From VYFG01 sp964403545 (GTDB lineage: Bacteria > Pseudomonadota > Gammaproteobacteria > Arenicellales > Poriferihabitantaceae): DNA of 34,110 nucleotides. The position numbers and the translations under genes were made by a program. The notes below the pieces were generated by a model. The model was given only the letters and a program-made list of their open reading frames with translations, did not search any database and was not told the origin of the DNA. Below, piece after piece: positions 7,620 through 16,332 of the stretch; position 1 is the first letter of the stretch; every line of letters starts with the position of its first letter. The stretch lies in the NCBI GenBank assembly GCA_964403545.1, contig CAYOGN010000094.1, positions 1 to 34,110 of the forward strand, given 5' to 3'.

Positions 7620-8882
7620 ATGTCGTCCACCGATCAGCTCAATCAGGCGCGTCAGAAACTCTCCTCCCGAACTGCAGAGTTTCAGCAGCATTACGATACT
7701 TTCAAAGAAATGGGGCTGGCGCTGGATATTACCCGCGGCAAGCCTTCTTCTGCCCAGTTGGATCTGGCCAACGGTCTGTTGACTCTGCCAGGGAATCATT
7801 ACATCGTGGATGGTATCGACAGCCGAAACTACGGCGGCCTTGATGGATTGCCGCAGATGAAACAATTATTTGGAGAAATACTGGAGGTTGACCCGGGCAA
7901 TGTCATTGTTGGCGGTAATTCGAGCCTCACCATGATGTACGACACCCTGAGTCGAGCTTGTCAGTTCGGCGTCTCGGGTGGGGAAGGCCCCTGGAATCAG
8001 GTACCCGGGCGCAAGTTTCTGTGCCCTACCCCCGGCTATGATCGTCATTTCAGGATTACCGAACACCTCGGATTTGAACTCATCACCGTGGACATATTCC
8101 ATGATGGCCCGGATATGGACCAGGTTGAACGTCTGGCAGGGGACGACAATGACATTAAAGGCATATGGTGCGTACCGAAATACAACAACCCTACCGGAGG
8201 TGTATTCAGCGAAGACACCGTACGGCGGCTGGCATCCATGGCGGCTGCCACAGATTTTCGCATTATGTGGGATAACGCCTATGCCGAACATCATTTGACC
8301 GACAGTCCACCGTTGCTGGCCAACATCATGGACCATTGCATTGCTGCAGGAAACGCTGACCGGGTGATTCAGTTTGCTTCTACTTCCAAAATCAGCCACC
8401 CCGGCGCGGGGGTCGCAGCACTCGCTGCCAGTGATGACAACATTACCAATGCAAAACACCATCTCGCGGTGCAGACCATCGGCCCCGACAAGATTAATCA
8501 GCTGCGGCATCTGGAATTATTTGGCACCCTCACCGGACTGCGTGAACATATGCAAAAACACGCGAAACTGGTGAAGCCGAAATTTGACCTCGTGGATTCA
8601 ATCCTGACCAGTGAGTTGGGTAATCTTGGGATTGCGAACTGGACCCGCCCTCTCGGTGGCTACTTTATCAGTCTCGATATACCCGACGGAACTGCCCGCC
8701 AGGTGGTTAACCTGGCCGCTGAGGCTGGTGTTAAACTGACCGAAGCCGGGGCACCCTTTCCATATGGGAAAGACCCCAGGGATCGAAATATACGAATCGC
8801 GCCAACTTTCCCGGCACTGGAAGACGTCGGACAGGCCACCGAAGTATTGGTAGCTTGCGTCAAATTGGCCGCCAGTCAATAA
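7620..8882 (+). CDS. Class I aminotransferase of the aspartate aminotransferase Ic type
   Basis: A 420-residue PLP-dependent fold-type I enzyme. It shows NYGGLDGLPQMKQLFGEIL (substrate-domain tyrosine region), VPKYNNPTGGVF (the conserved Asn that contacts PLP), RIMWDNAYAEHH (PLP-ring Asp and Tyr), FASTSKISHPGAG (Schiff-base Lys) and NIRIAPTFP (carboxylate-binding Arg). The spacing fits the divergent Ic group of actinobacterial and proteobacterial aspartate aminotransferases rather than AspC. The likely role is amino-group transfer between aspartate or alanine and 2-oxoglutarate in the cytoplasm; the donor is not certain. ATG 7620 is chosen because the 35 residues upstream show no family similarity. 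A TAGAAT at 7580-7585 could be a -10, but no good -35 accompanies it. It is divergent from rpsU and followed by mltA. Confidence 0.88.
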   Translation: MSSTDQLNQARQKLSSRTAEFQQHYDTFKEMGLALDITRGKPSSAQLDLANGLLTLPGNHYIVDGIDSRNYGGLDGLPQMKQLFGEILEVDPGNVIVGGNSSLTMMYDTLSRACQFGVSGGEGPWNQVPGRKFLCPTPGYDRHFRITEHLGFELITVDIFHDGPDMDQVERLAGDDNDIKGIWCVPKYNNPTGGVFSEDTVRRLASMAAATDFRIMWDNAYAEHHLTDSPPLLANIMDHCIAAGNADRVIQFASTSKISHPGAGVAALAASDDNITNAKHHLAVQTIGPDKINQLRHLELFGTLTGLREHMQKHAKLVKPKFDLVDSILTSELGNLGIANWTRPLGGYFISLDIPDGTARQVVNLAAEAGVKLTEAGAPFPYGKDPRDRNIRIAPTFPALEDVGQATEVLVACVKLAASQ

Positions 8883-8954
8883 AACATTACTGCACCAGGG
8901 CTCAATTAATTTGTGCGTATTCAAACGGCGTCCGGGACAGCCAATTCTGGCGGA

Positions 8955-10100
8955 ATGCGTTCGTCAGTAGCGCGCTCAACCCAATCCGGTTTGAGTCATC
9001 TGTTTTTACTCGCGCTGCTCTGTACACTGACCTCCTGCGCCCTGTTTAAAACCCGCGATCCGGGCATTGGAGACCCGATCTCATGGAATCAACTGGACGG
9101 CTGGAGCGAAGATGATCAGGATCAGGCGTGGCCCGCCTTACTGCACTCATGCAAAGCAATGAAGAGCAAACCGGGTTGGCAATCAATTTGCCTTGCCGCC
9201 GAAAAACTGGATCAGCCGGATCGAGTGCAAGCGAGACTTTTTTTTGAAACCTGGTTCCGCCCCCATCGGGTATACGGAACCAAAGGCCGCACCGAGGGGT
9301 TAATTACCGGATACTATGAACCCCTGTTATTCGGTAGCAGGGAACCTTCCAGTCGCTATCGCTTTCCGCTCTATAGTCGGCCTGAATCGTTACTCACTAT
9401 TGATCTCGGGGAACGCTTCCCGGCACTGAAAAATGCCCGGGTGCGTGGTCGGCTGGTCGGCAATAGAGTAATTCCATTTTATTCCCGCGCAGATATTGAA
9501 GCCGATCATAGTTTGCTTGCAGGCAGCGAACTTTTATGGCTGGATGATCGTGATGCCCTGTTTTTTTTACAAATTCAGGGATCCGGCCGGGTACAGTTAC
9601 CAGATGGCAGGATCATCGGGGTGGGTTATAGTGACCAGAATGGACATGTGTATAGAGCCATCGGCAAGGTGCTGGTAGATCGAAAGGAGCTCGCACTTGA
9701 GGATGTTTCGCTATTCAGTATCCGGCAATGGCTCCGGGATCATCCCGATCAGGCACAAGATCTGCTGAACCAGAATCCAAGCTATGTGTTTTTTGTGTTA
9801 CGAGACAAACCTGGAGAAGGTCCGGTGGGGTCGCTGAACGTACCATTGACTCCGCGCAGGAGCATTGCTATAGATCCGGAATTGATTTCCCTCGGGGTGC
9901 CAATGTGGCTTTCAACCCACTACCCGGGAGACGTTGAGAGGCCGTTAAAACAACTGGTATTTGCCCAGGACACTGGCGGCGCTATTAAAGGCACTCTGCG
10001 CGCGGATCTCTTCTGGGGGCACGATACAGATGCAGAACGAGCTGCTGGAACCATGAAATCCAGAGGATCGCTGGTAGTACTATTGCCCCATCAGGAATAG
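8955..10100 (+). CDS. mltA: Membrane-bound lytic murein transglycosylase A
   Basis: MltA cleaves the MurNAc-GlcNAc bond of peptidoglycan with formation of 1,6-anhydromuramic acid, acting from the outer membrane. The 381-residue protein begins with a lipoprotein signal peptide, lipobox LTSC with Cys28. It then carries the MltA domain (GLITGYYEPLLFGS, FFLQIQGSGRV, GVGYSDQNGHVYRAIGKVL) and the C-terminal 3D domain with QDTGGAIKG and RADLFWG, which hold the catalytic aspartate region. ATG 8955 is preferred because it gives a compact signal peptide; an in-frame GTG at 8913 would add 14 residues. The stop overlaps the end of the convergent rnd by 10 nt. Confidence 0.95.
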   Translation: MRSSVARSTQSGLSHLFLLALLCTLTSCALFKTRDPGIGDPISWNQLDGWSEDDQDQAWPALLHSCKAMKSKPGWQSICLAAEKLDQPDRVQARLFFETWFRPHRVYGTKGRTEGLITGYYEPLLFGSREPSSRYRFPLYSRPESLLTIDLGERFPALKNARVRGRLVGNRVIPFYSRADIEADHSLLAGSELLWLDDRDALFFLQIQGSGRVQLPDGRIIGVGYSDQNGHVYRAIGKVLVDRKELALEDVSLFSIRQWLRDHPDQAQDLLNQNPSYVFFVLRDKPGEGPVGSLNVPLTPRRSIAIDPELISLGVPMWLSTHYPGDVERPLKQLVFAQDTGGAIKGTLRADLFWGHDTDAERAAGTMKSRGSLVVLLPHQE

Positions 10101-11188
10101 CTCTGCAGTACTTTCTCACCTACAACCTCATGGCGCCAGCCTCGAAACAGTTCAAGGTCCAGTTTTCCAGCGACAAACCGCTCCACCGAATTTCGATTGG
10201 CCAGCAAAGATGTGCTTATACCAAGGTCTTCAGAGGTTTGTTTGAGCATGGCCATGACGCCTTTCAAGCGTCTTTTCTGCTCCGGATCAAGCATCCGTGG
10301 GCTGCTCCATAACGGGCTTGCCGCTGGATCCCGCGGAGTGCTGTGGCAAATACCCAGAATTACGTCGGCATATTTTTTGATCGTTCCGCTATTTAACCCA
10401 TCGATACGCTGCAGATCACTCCTCGAATCCGGATTCAGGCGGCTGATTTCCAGCAACAGACCGGATTTAAGCACCCATTCCCTGGGTAAATTTCGTCGAA
10501 CGGCTTCACGCTCACGCCAAGTTGCCAATTCTCTGGCTACACAATGCGCTTCTGGATCAAGCCTGGCAGCACCTTTAAGTCGAGTCCAGGCAGTGTCAGG
10601 ATCGGCCCTCCAATTGGCAGGCACCGTTTGTCTGCGACATTCTTCCTCAAACCAGGCCAGTCGATCCAATTGCTCCAGCTTGCGGGCAAAGTATTCCCGT
10701 ACCGGTTGCAAGTAGAGCACATCGTCCAGTGCATAGTTCAATTCGTCATCAGACAAAGGGCGTGCGAGCCAGTTTGCCCGGGTGTGTGATTTGGCAAGTT
10801 TAACCTCCGTCACACGCTCGACCACAGCAGCGTAACTTAGCTGGTCTCCCTGGCCGCAGAATGCTGCGGCTACCTGGGTATCAAACAAACTGTTTACAGC
10901 GAGTGGAAACCGGCTATCCAGTGCTTCAAAATCCTGGCGGCAGGAATGCAGGATTTTCTCGCTGGATTGGCTTGCCAGCAGATCACTGAGGGGACCCAGA
11001 TTTTCGATGGGAAGCGGATCGATACAAAAAGAATGAATGCCCGTGGATATCTGTATCAGGCAAAGGATAGGGGAAAAAGTTTTTTCGCGCATAAATTCTG
11101 TATCGAGGGCAATCCATTTTTCGTTTTGTATTGCACGGCATGCCTGAACCAGACCAGCATCATCACTAATAATTTTTATCTTTGTCAT
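10091..11188 (-). CDS. rnd: Ribonuclease D
   Basis: RNase D is a 3'-5' exoribonuclease that matures tRNA and other small RNA 3' ends. The DEDDy catalytic set is visible: WIALDTEFMREKTF (first Asp and Glu), ILHSCRQDFEAL (Asp), and YALDDVLYLQPV (Tyr and Asp). It is followed by two HRDC regions (around CVARELATWREREAVRRN and after PEQKRRLKGVMAML). From ATG 11188 the protein has 365 residues, close to E. coli Rnd, and begins MTKIKIISDDAG as the family does. In-frame ATGs at 11209 and 11242 give short extensions without family support. It is divergent from the membrane protein at 11306 and convergent with mltA. Confidence 0.95.
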   Translation of the reverse strand: MTKIKIISDDAGLVQACRAIQNEKWIALDTEFMREKTFSPILCLIQISTGIHSFCIDPLPIENLGPLSDLLASQSSEKILHSCRQDFEALDSRFPLAVNSLFDTQVAAAFCGQGDQLSYAAVVERVTEVKLAKSHTRANWLARPLSDDELNYALDDVLYLQPVREYFARKLEQLDRLAWFEEECRRQTVPANWRADPDTAWTRLKGAARLDPEAHCVARELATWREREAVRRNLPREWVLKSGLLLEISRLNPDSRSDLQRIDGLNSGTIKKYADVILGICHSTPRDPAASPLWSSPRMLDPEQKRRLKGVMAMLKQTSEDLGISTSLLANRNSVERFVAGKLDLELFRGWRHEVVGEKVLQSYS

Positions 11189-11305
11189 GGACCTGATGAT
11201 ATCATCCATCCTGCTCATGACCGACCCCGGAAATGAATCCATGAGGGCTTTTTTAACGAGTGCCCTTGGTTTGCCAATTTTATTGAAGTAATACCAATCA
11301 GGAAC

Positions 11306-11827
11306 ATGCCAGGTTCAATTCAAACACTGCTGCGTATATGTCTTTTCTCAGCGAATCCCCAGGATCTCCCGGAATCACGCCAGTTCCTCACTGGCTGTGT
11401 TGTAGCGGCAATGCTGGTTCTGCTGGTTGGTTACAACATGCTGCCCGCGGAAACAAATGTCGTCGTGTTGGCGGCAAGCCATATCCTGTTTATCGGTGCC
11501 AACTGGATGATCCTGCTCCTGTTTTTCCGAAAAGTAGATCGATGGGTTCAATCAGCCAGTGCCATATACGGCACCTCTGCCATACTGAATCTGGTGTCAC
11601 TGCCACTGATCGCGAGCAATGATTACCTGGTTTCGCCCGATTCTGCAGCGGGTCCGAATTTCACCACATTTACCTTTGTCTCGCTCTGGATATGGGAAAT
11701 CGCGGTCACCGCATGCATTATGCGAGAAACCCTTGATATCAAAATGCGAAAAGCTGTTTTCATTAGCCTGTTAATGACCTTCGCCATGCAGTTTATTATG
11801 GTCACGCTGTTCAGTCCTGCCAGATGA
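11306..11827 (+). CDS. Uncharacterised inner-membrane protein, coupled to mpl
   Basis: I do not recognise this 173-residue protein. It has about four hydrophobic helices: roughly residues 30-48 (TGCVVAAMLVLLVGYNML), 53-75 (VVVLAASHILFIGANWMILL), 85-105 (AIYGTSAILNLVSLPLIA) and two less clear stretches near 120-140 and 150-168. It has no conserved polar motif, Cys pair or signal peptide that I can read. AGGA lies just before the ATG. Its stop overlaps the mpl start in an ATGA arrangement, which suggests translational coupling and perhaps a link to cell-envelope recycling. Yip1- or DUF-type small membrane families are possible. Confidence 0.85.
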   Translation: MPGSIQTLLRICLFSANPQDLPESRQFLTGCVVAAMLVLLVGYNMLPAETNVVVLAASHILFIGANWMILLLFFRKVDRWVQSASAIYGTSAILNLVSLPLIASNDYLVSPDSAAGPNFTTFTFVSLWIWEIAVTACIMRETLDIKMRKAVFISLLMTFAMQFIMVTLFSPAR

Positions 11828-13182
11828 AAATTTTTGTTGCCGGCATATGTGGCACTTTTATGGCGGGAATCGCCCAAATTGCCAACGCACTGGGGCATGA
11901 AGTCAGTGGATGCGACGCCAATGTGTATCCACCTATGAGTGATGTCCTGGCCCGGGCCGGCATCACACTCAAACAGGGATACCTGGCTGAACATATCGAT
12001 GACGATGTCGACTGCACCATTATCGGCAACGTATTGTCCCGGGGTAATCCAGTGGTAGAGCATATCCTGGATCACAAGCTTGATTACGACTCCGGACCCG
12101 GCTGGTTAAGACAAAATGTTCTGCGCAATTACCAGGTGATTGCGGTTGCCGGAACTCATGGAAAGACCTCAACGGCATCCATGATAGCCTGGATTCTGCA
12201 ACACCAGGGACTGTCACCGGGATTTCTGATCGGTGGTAAACCCGGAAATTTTTCTGCCTCTGCGCGCATCGGCAATGGCCGCCAATTTGTCATCGAAGCA
12301 GACGAATATGACACTGCATTTTTTGACAAGCGATCAAAATTTGTCCACTACTGCCCGGACATTGCGATACTGAATAACCTGGAATTCGATCACGCCGATA
12401 TTTTTGACAATATTCAGCAGATAAAGCGTCAATTTCACCATCTTGTACGCATCATCCCATCCACTGGCCATGTTGTTTTTAATGGGCAAGACGAAAATAT
12501 TGATGCGGTACTCAAAATGGGAATCTGGTCAAATTTGGTCTCGTTTTCTACTGAGAACGATCAGGCAAACTGGTCTGCGCAGCCTATTAAACCGGACGCC
12601 AGTGCATTTTCTGTGTTACATGAGAACAGAAAGGTCGCCGAGGTTAACTGGCACTGCATTGGTCGGCACAATATGGCCAATGCCATCGCTGCCATTGCAG
12701 CCTCTTCCCTGGTTGGCGTTGAACCCCCACAGGCTTGCGAGGCATTATCTGAATTCATCCCCGGTGCGCGGCGATTACAGCGTTTGTTTCACTCCTCTTC
12801 GGTTACGCTGTATGAGGACTTCGCCCACCATCCTACAGCAATTGCGCAAACCCTCGCAGCGGTTAGTGCTGCGCATCCAGGCGCACGTCTGATTGCAATC
12901 GTCGAACCCAGATCGAATACTATGGAAGCAGGTTGCCACAACGATACCCTTGGCAAATCACTTGCTGCAGCTGACCACTGTATCTTTTATCTTTCCGGGA
13001 AACTTGGCTGGGATCCGAGGACACTGGTCGGTGGAAACGCTATCGAAGTATGTAAAAACCCTGATCACCTGCTCGACCTGCTACCACCATTGCTCGCAGA
13101 AAACAGCGTAGTGGTGGCCATGAGCAATGGCAGTTTCGATGGCGTACCGGAAAAAATAAAGACGATGTTACAACGATCCTGA
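11824..13182 (+). CDS. mpl: UDP-N-acetylmuramate:L-alanyl-gamma-D-glutamyl-meso-diaminopimelate ligase
   Basis: Mpl attaches the tripeptide recovered from old murein to UDP-MurNAc in the cytoplasm, bypassing MurC, MurD and MurE. The 452-residue length is normal. The N-terminal domain begins IFVAGICGTFMAGIAQIA, followed by the ATP-binding loop AGTHGKTSTASMI, then FVIEADEYDTAFFDKRSKF and LNNLEFDHADIFDN (Mur ligase metal and carbamyl-lysine region), and the C-terminal domain with YEDFAHHPTAIAQTL and EPRSNTME. The DEYDTAFFDKRSKF signature separates Mpl from MurC. It overlaps the upstream membrane protein gene by 4 nt. In this window it sits in the same stretch as mltA, another murein-turnover gene. 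Confidence 0.97.
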   Translation: MKIFVAGICGTFMAGIAQIANALGHEVSGCDANVYPPMSDVLARAGITLKQGYLAEHIDDDVDCTIIGNVLSRGNPVVEHILDHKLDYDSGPGWLRQNVLRNYQVIAVAGTHGKTSTASMIAWILQHQGLSPGFLIGGKPGNFSASARIGNGRQFVIEADEYDTAFFDKRSKFVHYCPDIAILNNLEFDHADIFDNIQQIKRQFHHLVRIIPSTGHVVFNGQDENIDAVLKMGIWSNLVSFSTENDQANWSAQPIKPDASAFSVLHENRKVAEVNWHCIGRHNMANAIAAIAASSLVGVEPPQACEALSEFIPGARRLQRLFHSSSVTLYEDFAHHPTAIAQTLAAVSAAHPGARLIAIVEPRSNTMEAGCHNDTLGKSLAAADHCIFYLSGKLGWDPRTLVGGNAIEVCKNPDHLLDLLPPLLAENSVVVAMSNGSFDGVPEKIKTMLQRS

Positions 13183-13312
13183 GGGGCTGTTCTCAATGAA
13201 CATCCTCCAGTGATGACAATGCAACTAATTATGTATCTGTAAGTCACATGAGTTCGGTACAATAGCTACTATAATTTTTTAAATCATCTATTCCTCAGTT
13301 CTTCAATCACCT

Positions 13313-13945
13313 ATGAAACATTTAATTTTCAGCCTGATCCTATCCCTGTTTTTACTACCTTCCCACGCCCAGGAAGAAACCTACGTAGAGGGCGGTCACT
13401 ACGAGTTGCTGGGTGAAGTCCAGCCGGTACAGACGGGCGACAAAATCGAAGTTGTAGAGATGTTCTGGTACCGCTGCCCCCATTGTTTTCGCCTTGAGCC
13501 ATTTTTGCTCAAATGGCTCAACAATAAACCGGAAAATGCTGAATATGTTCCTGTTCCCGCGGTATTAAACGAGAACTGGGCATTTCATGCCAGGGTTTAC
13601 TATACCTTCGAAGCCCTGGGACTGACCGGGGAATTGCACGGAAAGTTTTTTGATGCCATTCACAAGGAACGCAAGCCCTTCAATACCGTCGACCAGGTTG
13701 CCGAATGGGCTGCAGAGTACGGTGTTGATCGCGATGTTTTCATCAAAACTTTCGGATCGTTCGCGATCAATAATAAATTGAATTTCGCCAATGTGATGTC
13801 GCGTAAATACGGCATTAGCGGAGTTCCGGCAATTATCGTCGATGGAAAATATCGCACCAATGTATCCATGGCCGGTAGTCATGAGGAATTAATTAAATTG
13901 ATCAACTTTCTGGTCAATAAAGCTGCCCAGGAACGAGAAAGCTAA
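13313..13945 (+). CDS. dsbA: Thiol:disulfide interchange protein DsbA
   Basis: DsbA introduces disulfide bonds into exported proteins in the periplasm. The 210-residue precursor has a clear signal peptide (residues 1-19, ending PSHA). It carries the active-site motif WYRCPHC with Cys55 and Cys58 in a thioredoxin fold split by a helical insert, and the cis-proline loop GVPAIIVDGKYR. The CPHC dipeptide is the strongly oxidising DsbA type. It stands alone between mpl and the DUF4332 gene. A TATAAT at 13270-13275, 38 nt before the ATG, may be its -10, but I see no convincing -35. Confidence 0.96.
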   Translation: MKHLIFSLILSLFLLPSHAQEETYVEGGHYELLGEVQPVQTGDKIEVVEMFWYRCPHCFRLEPFLLKWLNNKPENAEYVPVPAVLNENWAFHARVYYTFEALGLTGELHGKFFDAIHKERKPFNTVDQVAEWAAEYGVDRDVFIKTFGSFAINNKLNFANVMSRKYGISGVPAIIVDGKYRTNVSMAGSHEELIKLINFLVNKAAQERES

Positions 13946-14057
13946 AAGCAGTGCTCAATGATCTGGTTACCGTTACCCTGCTCTTTTTTCCCGGCGAGGC
14001 AGAATGTACATGACTTTTTACATACCACGGCAAATATCGATATTTACGGTTTGACAT

Positions 14058-14085
14058 TTGCAGATGGTCTGAGCGACGATATAAT
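14058..14085 (+). promoter_or_regulatory. Probable promoter of the DUF4332 gene
   Basis: A perfect TATAAT at 14080-14085 is preceded by TTGCAG (14058-14063) with a 16-nt spacer. The start would be near 14092, about 28 nt before the ATG. A perfect TTGACA at 14051-14056 is also present, but it is 23 nt from the -10 and so not usable with it. A perfect 14-bp palindrome, AAATATCGATATTT, lies at 14032-14045, just upstream of the -35, and could be a regulator site. Confidence 0.5.
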
Positions 14086-14120
14086 CCGAGGCTCTCCTAA
14101 CTCATGAACCGGACAGTATT

Positions 14121-14528
14121 ATGGCTAAATCAATCGAGGCAATTGAAGGTATCGGCGCTGTTTATGGCGCAAAGTTGCACAAAATAGGGTGCAGCAGTCC
14201 AGCAAAGTTATTAAAAGACGGAGCTTCCCGCAAAGGACGCAAGGCGATCGCGGCGAAAGCGGAAATGAGCGAATCAATTGTTTTGCGCTGCGTAAATATG
14301 GCCGATCTTTTTCGGATTAAAGGCGTTGCTACCCAATATGCAGAATTACTGGAAGCGGCTGGAGTCGATACCGTTAAGGAACTGCGTAACCGAAACCCGG
14401 CAAATCTGACTGAAGCAATGCAAAAAACCAATGACACGAAGAAGCTGGTCCGCCAGGTGCCGAGTCTGAAAATGGTAGAAAACTGGATTGCCCAGGCAAA
14501 AGAGCTGGATCCGGTAGTGACCTACTAA
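14121..14528 (+). CDS. DUF4332 helix-hairpin-helix protein
   Basis: A 135-residue protein of the DUF4332 type, with two helix-hairpin-helix-like repeats: IEAIEGIGAVYGAKLHKIG at the N-terminus and LFRIKGVATQYAELLEAAG near residue 65-83. The middle and end (VDTVKELRNRNPANLTEAM, then VPSLKMVENWIAQAKEL) match the second half of this family. Such repeats usually bind DNA or a protein partner, but no function is established for the stand-alone family that I can name. It is cytoplasmic, with no signal peptide. It is monocistronic, with its own likely promoter, and meets the acyl-CoA dehydrogenase gene end to end 19 nt away. Confidence 0.88.
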   Translation: MAKSIEAIEGIGAVYGAKLHKIGCSSPAKLLKDGASRKGRKAIAAKAEMSESIVLRCVNMADLFRIKGVATQYAELLEAAGVDTVKELRNRNPANLTEAMQKTNDTKKLVRQVPSLKMVENWIAQAKELDPVVTY

Positions 14529-14547
14529 GGGGTATTCTCAATAGACC

Positions 14548-16332
14548 TCAGGCAACCTGAAAATCATTGATATCCGTATCAGCAATCAGCTTGCCACTGG
14601 CTTCAATGATGGAAACCAGATAGCTTACGCGTGGCATCTCGGTTGCAAAATAATACCCTGCAGTGCGCGTTTTGGTTTGGTAAAAAGCATCTTCCGGCGC
14701 CTGCTCCAACCGTAATACGCTGCAATGGGCGGCCTTCGCCATTTGCCAACCGCAGACTACAACGCCCCACAGGCGTAAATAAGGTTCCGCAACAGCAGCA
14801 ACATCTTTGAAATCGACGTCTGCGCGCTGCGCCAGACTGGTCGCGGTGGCAGTGAGAGCATCCAGGCCGGCACCAAGAGTGGTCGCCATTTCAGGCGTGA
14901 TCTTGCTCAGGGTAGAAACATCTTGCCGAATAACATCAATAACACGACAGGTCATCTGACCACCATCACGGTTTAATTTTCGTCCAACCAGGTCCATGGC
15001 CTGAATGCCGGTAGTGCCCTCATAGATTGAAGTTATCCGCTGGTCCCGATAGTGCTGAGCGGCACCGGTTTCCTCAATAAAACCCATTCCGCCGTGGATC
15101 TGCAGTCCAAGGGAGACATTCTCAAGTCCGATCTCGGTGCAATATCCTTTTACGATGGGGGTCAGAATCTCCACCATTTCTCGTGCACGTTGCTTTAACT
15201 CTGGCTGCGGATGGCGTTCCGCCTGGTCCATATATCCGGCAGCCATCAGGCCAAGAGAGCGGAGTGATTCGTTGCGGCATTTCTGGGTCCATAGCAGTCT
15301 CTGGATGTCAGGATGGCGGATAATCTCTACCTGGCCCCCTGCCGGATCATCAATCGCTTTACCCTGGGTCCGCTCAAGCGCGAAATTGACCGCCTGTTGA
15401 TACGCCCGTTCACCGAGTGCGTATCCCTGAACACCTACAGAGTGCCGGGCCACGTTCATCATGGTAAACATATACATCAAACCCCGATTCTCTTCGCCAA
15501 CGAGGTAACCCTTCGCACCCTGGTTGGAGCCGTATCCAAGCACCGCTGTCGGACTCGCGTGGATTCCGAGTTTGTGCTCCAGGGACAGGGTTTCAATATC
15601 ATTTCTGATGCTCCAGTCACCGTGTTCATCCTGCAGGAACCTGGGCACAATAAACAGGGATATCCCCTTGACTCCCTCCGGTGCATCCGGAGTCCGAGCC
15701 AGCACAAGATGAATTATATTACTCGTCAGGTCGTGGTCACCGTAGGTGATGAATATTTTCTGGCCGCTAATCAGGAAGTGATCCCCGTTGGGAATTGCAC
15801 GGCTTTTAACCGCCGCAAGATCTGATCCGGCCTGAGGTTCGGTCAGATTCATGGTGCCGGTCCACTCACCGGATACCAGTTTAGCCAGGTAATCATTTTT
15901 TTGCTGCTCTGTGCCATGGGCAACAATTGCTTCGATCGCGCCCTGGGTAAGTAGCGGGCACAGGGCAAACGCCATGTTTGCGGAGTGCCAGATTTCATTG
16001 ACCGCGGTGGCAACGATCCAGGGCAGACCCTGACCACCGAATTCAGGATCAAATGGCAGGCCGTTCCAGCCACTCTCAGAAAACTGAGAATAAGCCTGTT
16101 TCCAACCATCCGCGGTCACCACCTGACCATCTACCAAAGAAGCACCCTGCTGATCACCACTGTGATTGAGCGGTGCCAGCACCTCGCTACCAAACTTGCC
16201 CGCCTCCTGAAGAATCACTTGCAACAAATCAGGTGTCGCTTCTTCGAACCCCGGGAGTTTGTTTATTCCTTCGAAATCAGCAATTTCTGTACAGGCAAAA
16301 AAGAGATCGCGTATCGGGGCAGTATAGGACAT
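14548..16332 (-). CDS. Acyl-CoA dehydrogenase, DmdC-like long form
   Basis: A 594-residue FAD-dependent acyl-CoA dehydrogenase that introduces a 2,3 double bond into an acyl-CoA and passes electrons to ETF. It has the N-terminal, middle (GTMNLTEPQAGSDLAAVKSR; FITYGDHDLT) and C-terminal helical domains. The catalytic glutamate lies in ITSIYEGTTGIQAMDLVGRK, and an extra C-terminal domain of about 130 residues marks the long subgroup that includes 3-methylmercaptopropionyl-CoA dehydrogenase DmdC. Members of this subgroup often act on ordinary or branched acyl-CoAs, so a role in DMSP breakdown cannot be assumed. ATG 16332 gives MSYTAPIRDLFF, the normal start of the group. It stands alone on the minus strand. 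Confidence 0.93.
   Translation of the reverse strand: MSYTAPIRDLFFACTEIADFEGINKLPGFEEATPDLLQVILQEAGKFGSEVLAPLNHSGDQQGASLVDGQVVTADGWKQAYSQFSESGWNGLPFDPEFGGQGLPWIVATAVNEIWHSANMAFALCPLLTQGAIEAIVAHGTEQQKNDYLAKLVSGEWTGTMNLTEPQAGSDLAAVKSRAIPNGDHFLISGQKIFITYGDHDLTSNIIHLVLARTPDAPEGVKGISLFIVPRFLQDEHGDWSIRNDIETLSLEHKLGIHASPTAVLGYGSNQGAKGYLVGEENRGLMYMFTMMNVARHSVGVQGYALGERAYQQAVNFALERTQGKAIDDPAGGQVEIIRHPDIQRLLWTQKCRNESLRSLGLMAAGYMDQAERHPQPELKQRAREMVEILTPIVKGYCTEIGLENVSLGLQIHGGMGFIEETGAAQHYRDQRITSIYEGTTGIQAMDLVGRKLNRDGGQMTCRVIDVIRQDVSTLSKITPEMATTLGAGLDALTATATSLAQRADVDFKDVAAVAEPYLRLWGVVVCGWQMAKAAHCSVLRLEQAPEDAFYQTKTRTAGYYFATEMPRVSYLVSIIEASGKLIADTDINDFQVA

Noticed and set aside
11195..11206. Perfect palindrome GATGATATCATC near the rnd start
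   Set aside because: Read on the rnd strand it is the codon string for Asp-Asp-Ile-Ile in a possible short N-terminal extension, and there is no second copy or overlapping promoter to support an operator.
13946..13990. Possible terminator after dsbA (AGCAG ... CTGCTCTTTTTT)
   Set aside because: The stem is only about five base pairs around a loop of more than 20 nt, so the T-run alone does not justify a call.
14051..14085. TTGACA at 14051 as the -35 partner of TATAAT at 14080
   Set aside because: The spacer is 23 nt, too long. TTGCAG at 14058 gives 16 nt and is the better partner.
15313..15825. 170-codon open frame antisense to the acyl-CoA dehydrogenase
   Set aside because: It is fully contained in a well-supported gene and its translation shows no family motif.
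14548..16332. DmdC assignment and a DMSP pathway in this window
   Set aside because: The long acyl-CoA dehydrogenase group includes many non-DMSP enzymes, and no dmdA, dmdB or dmdD gene is present nearby.
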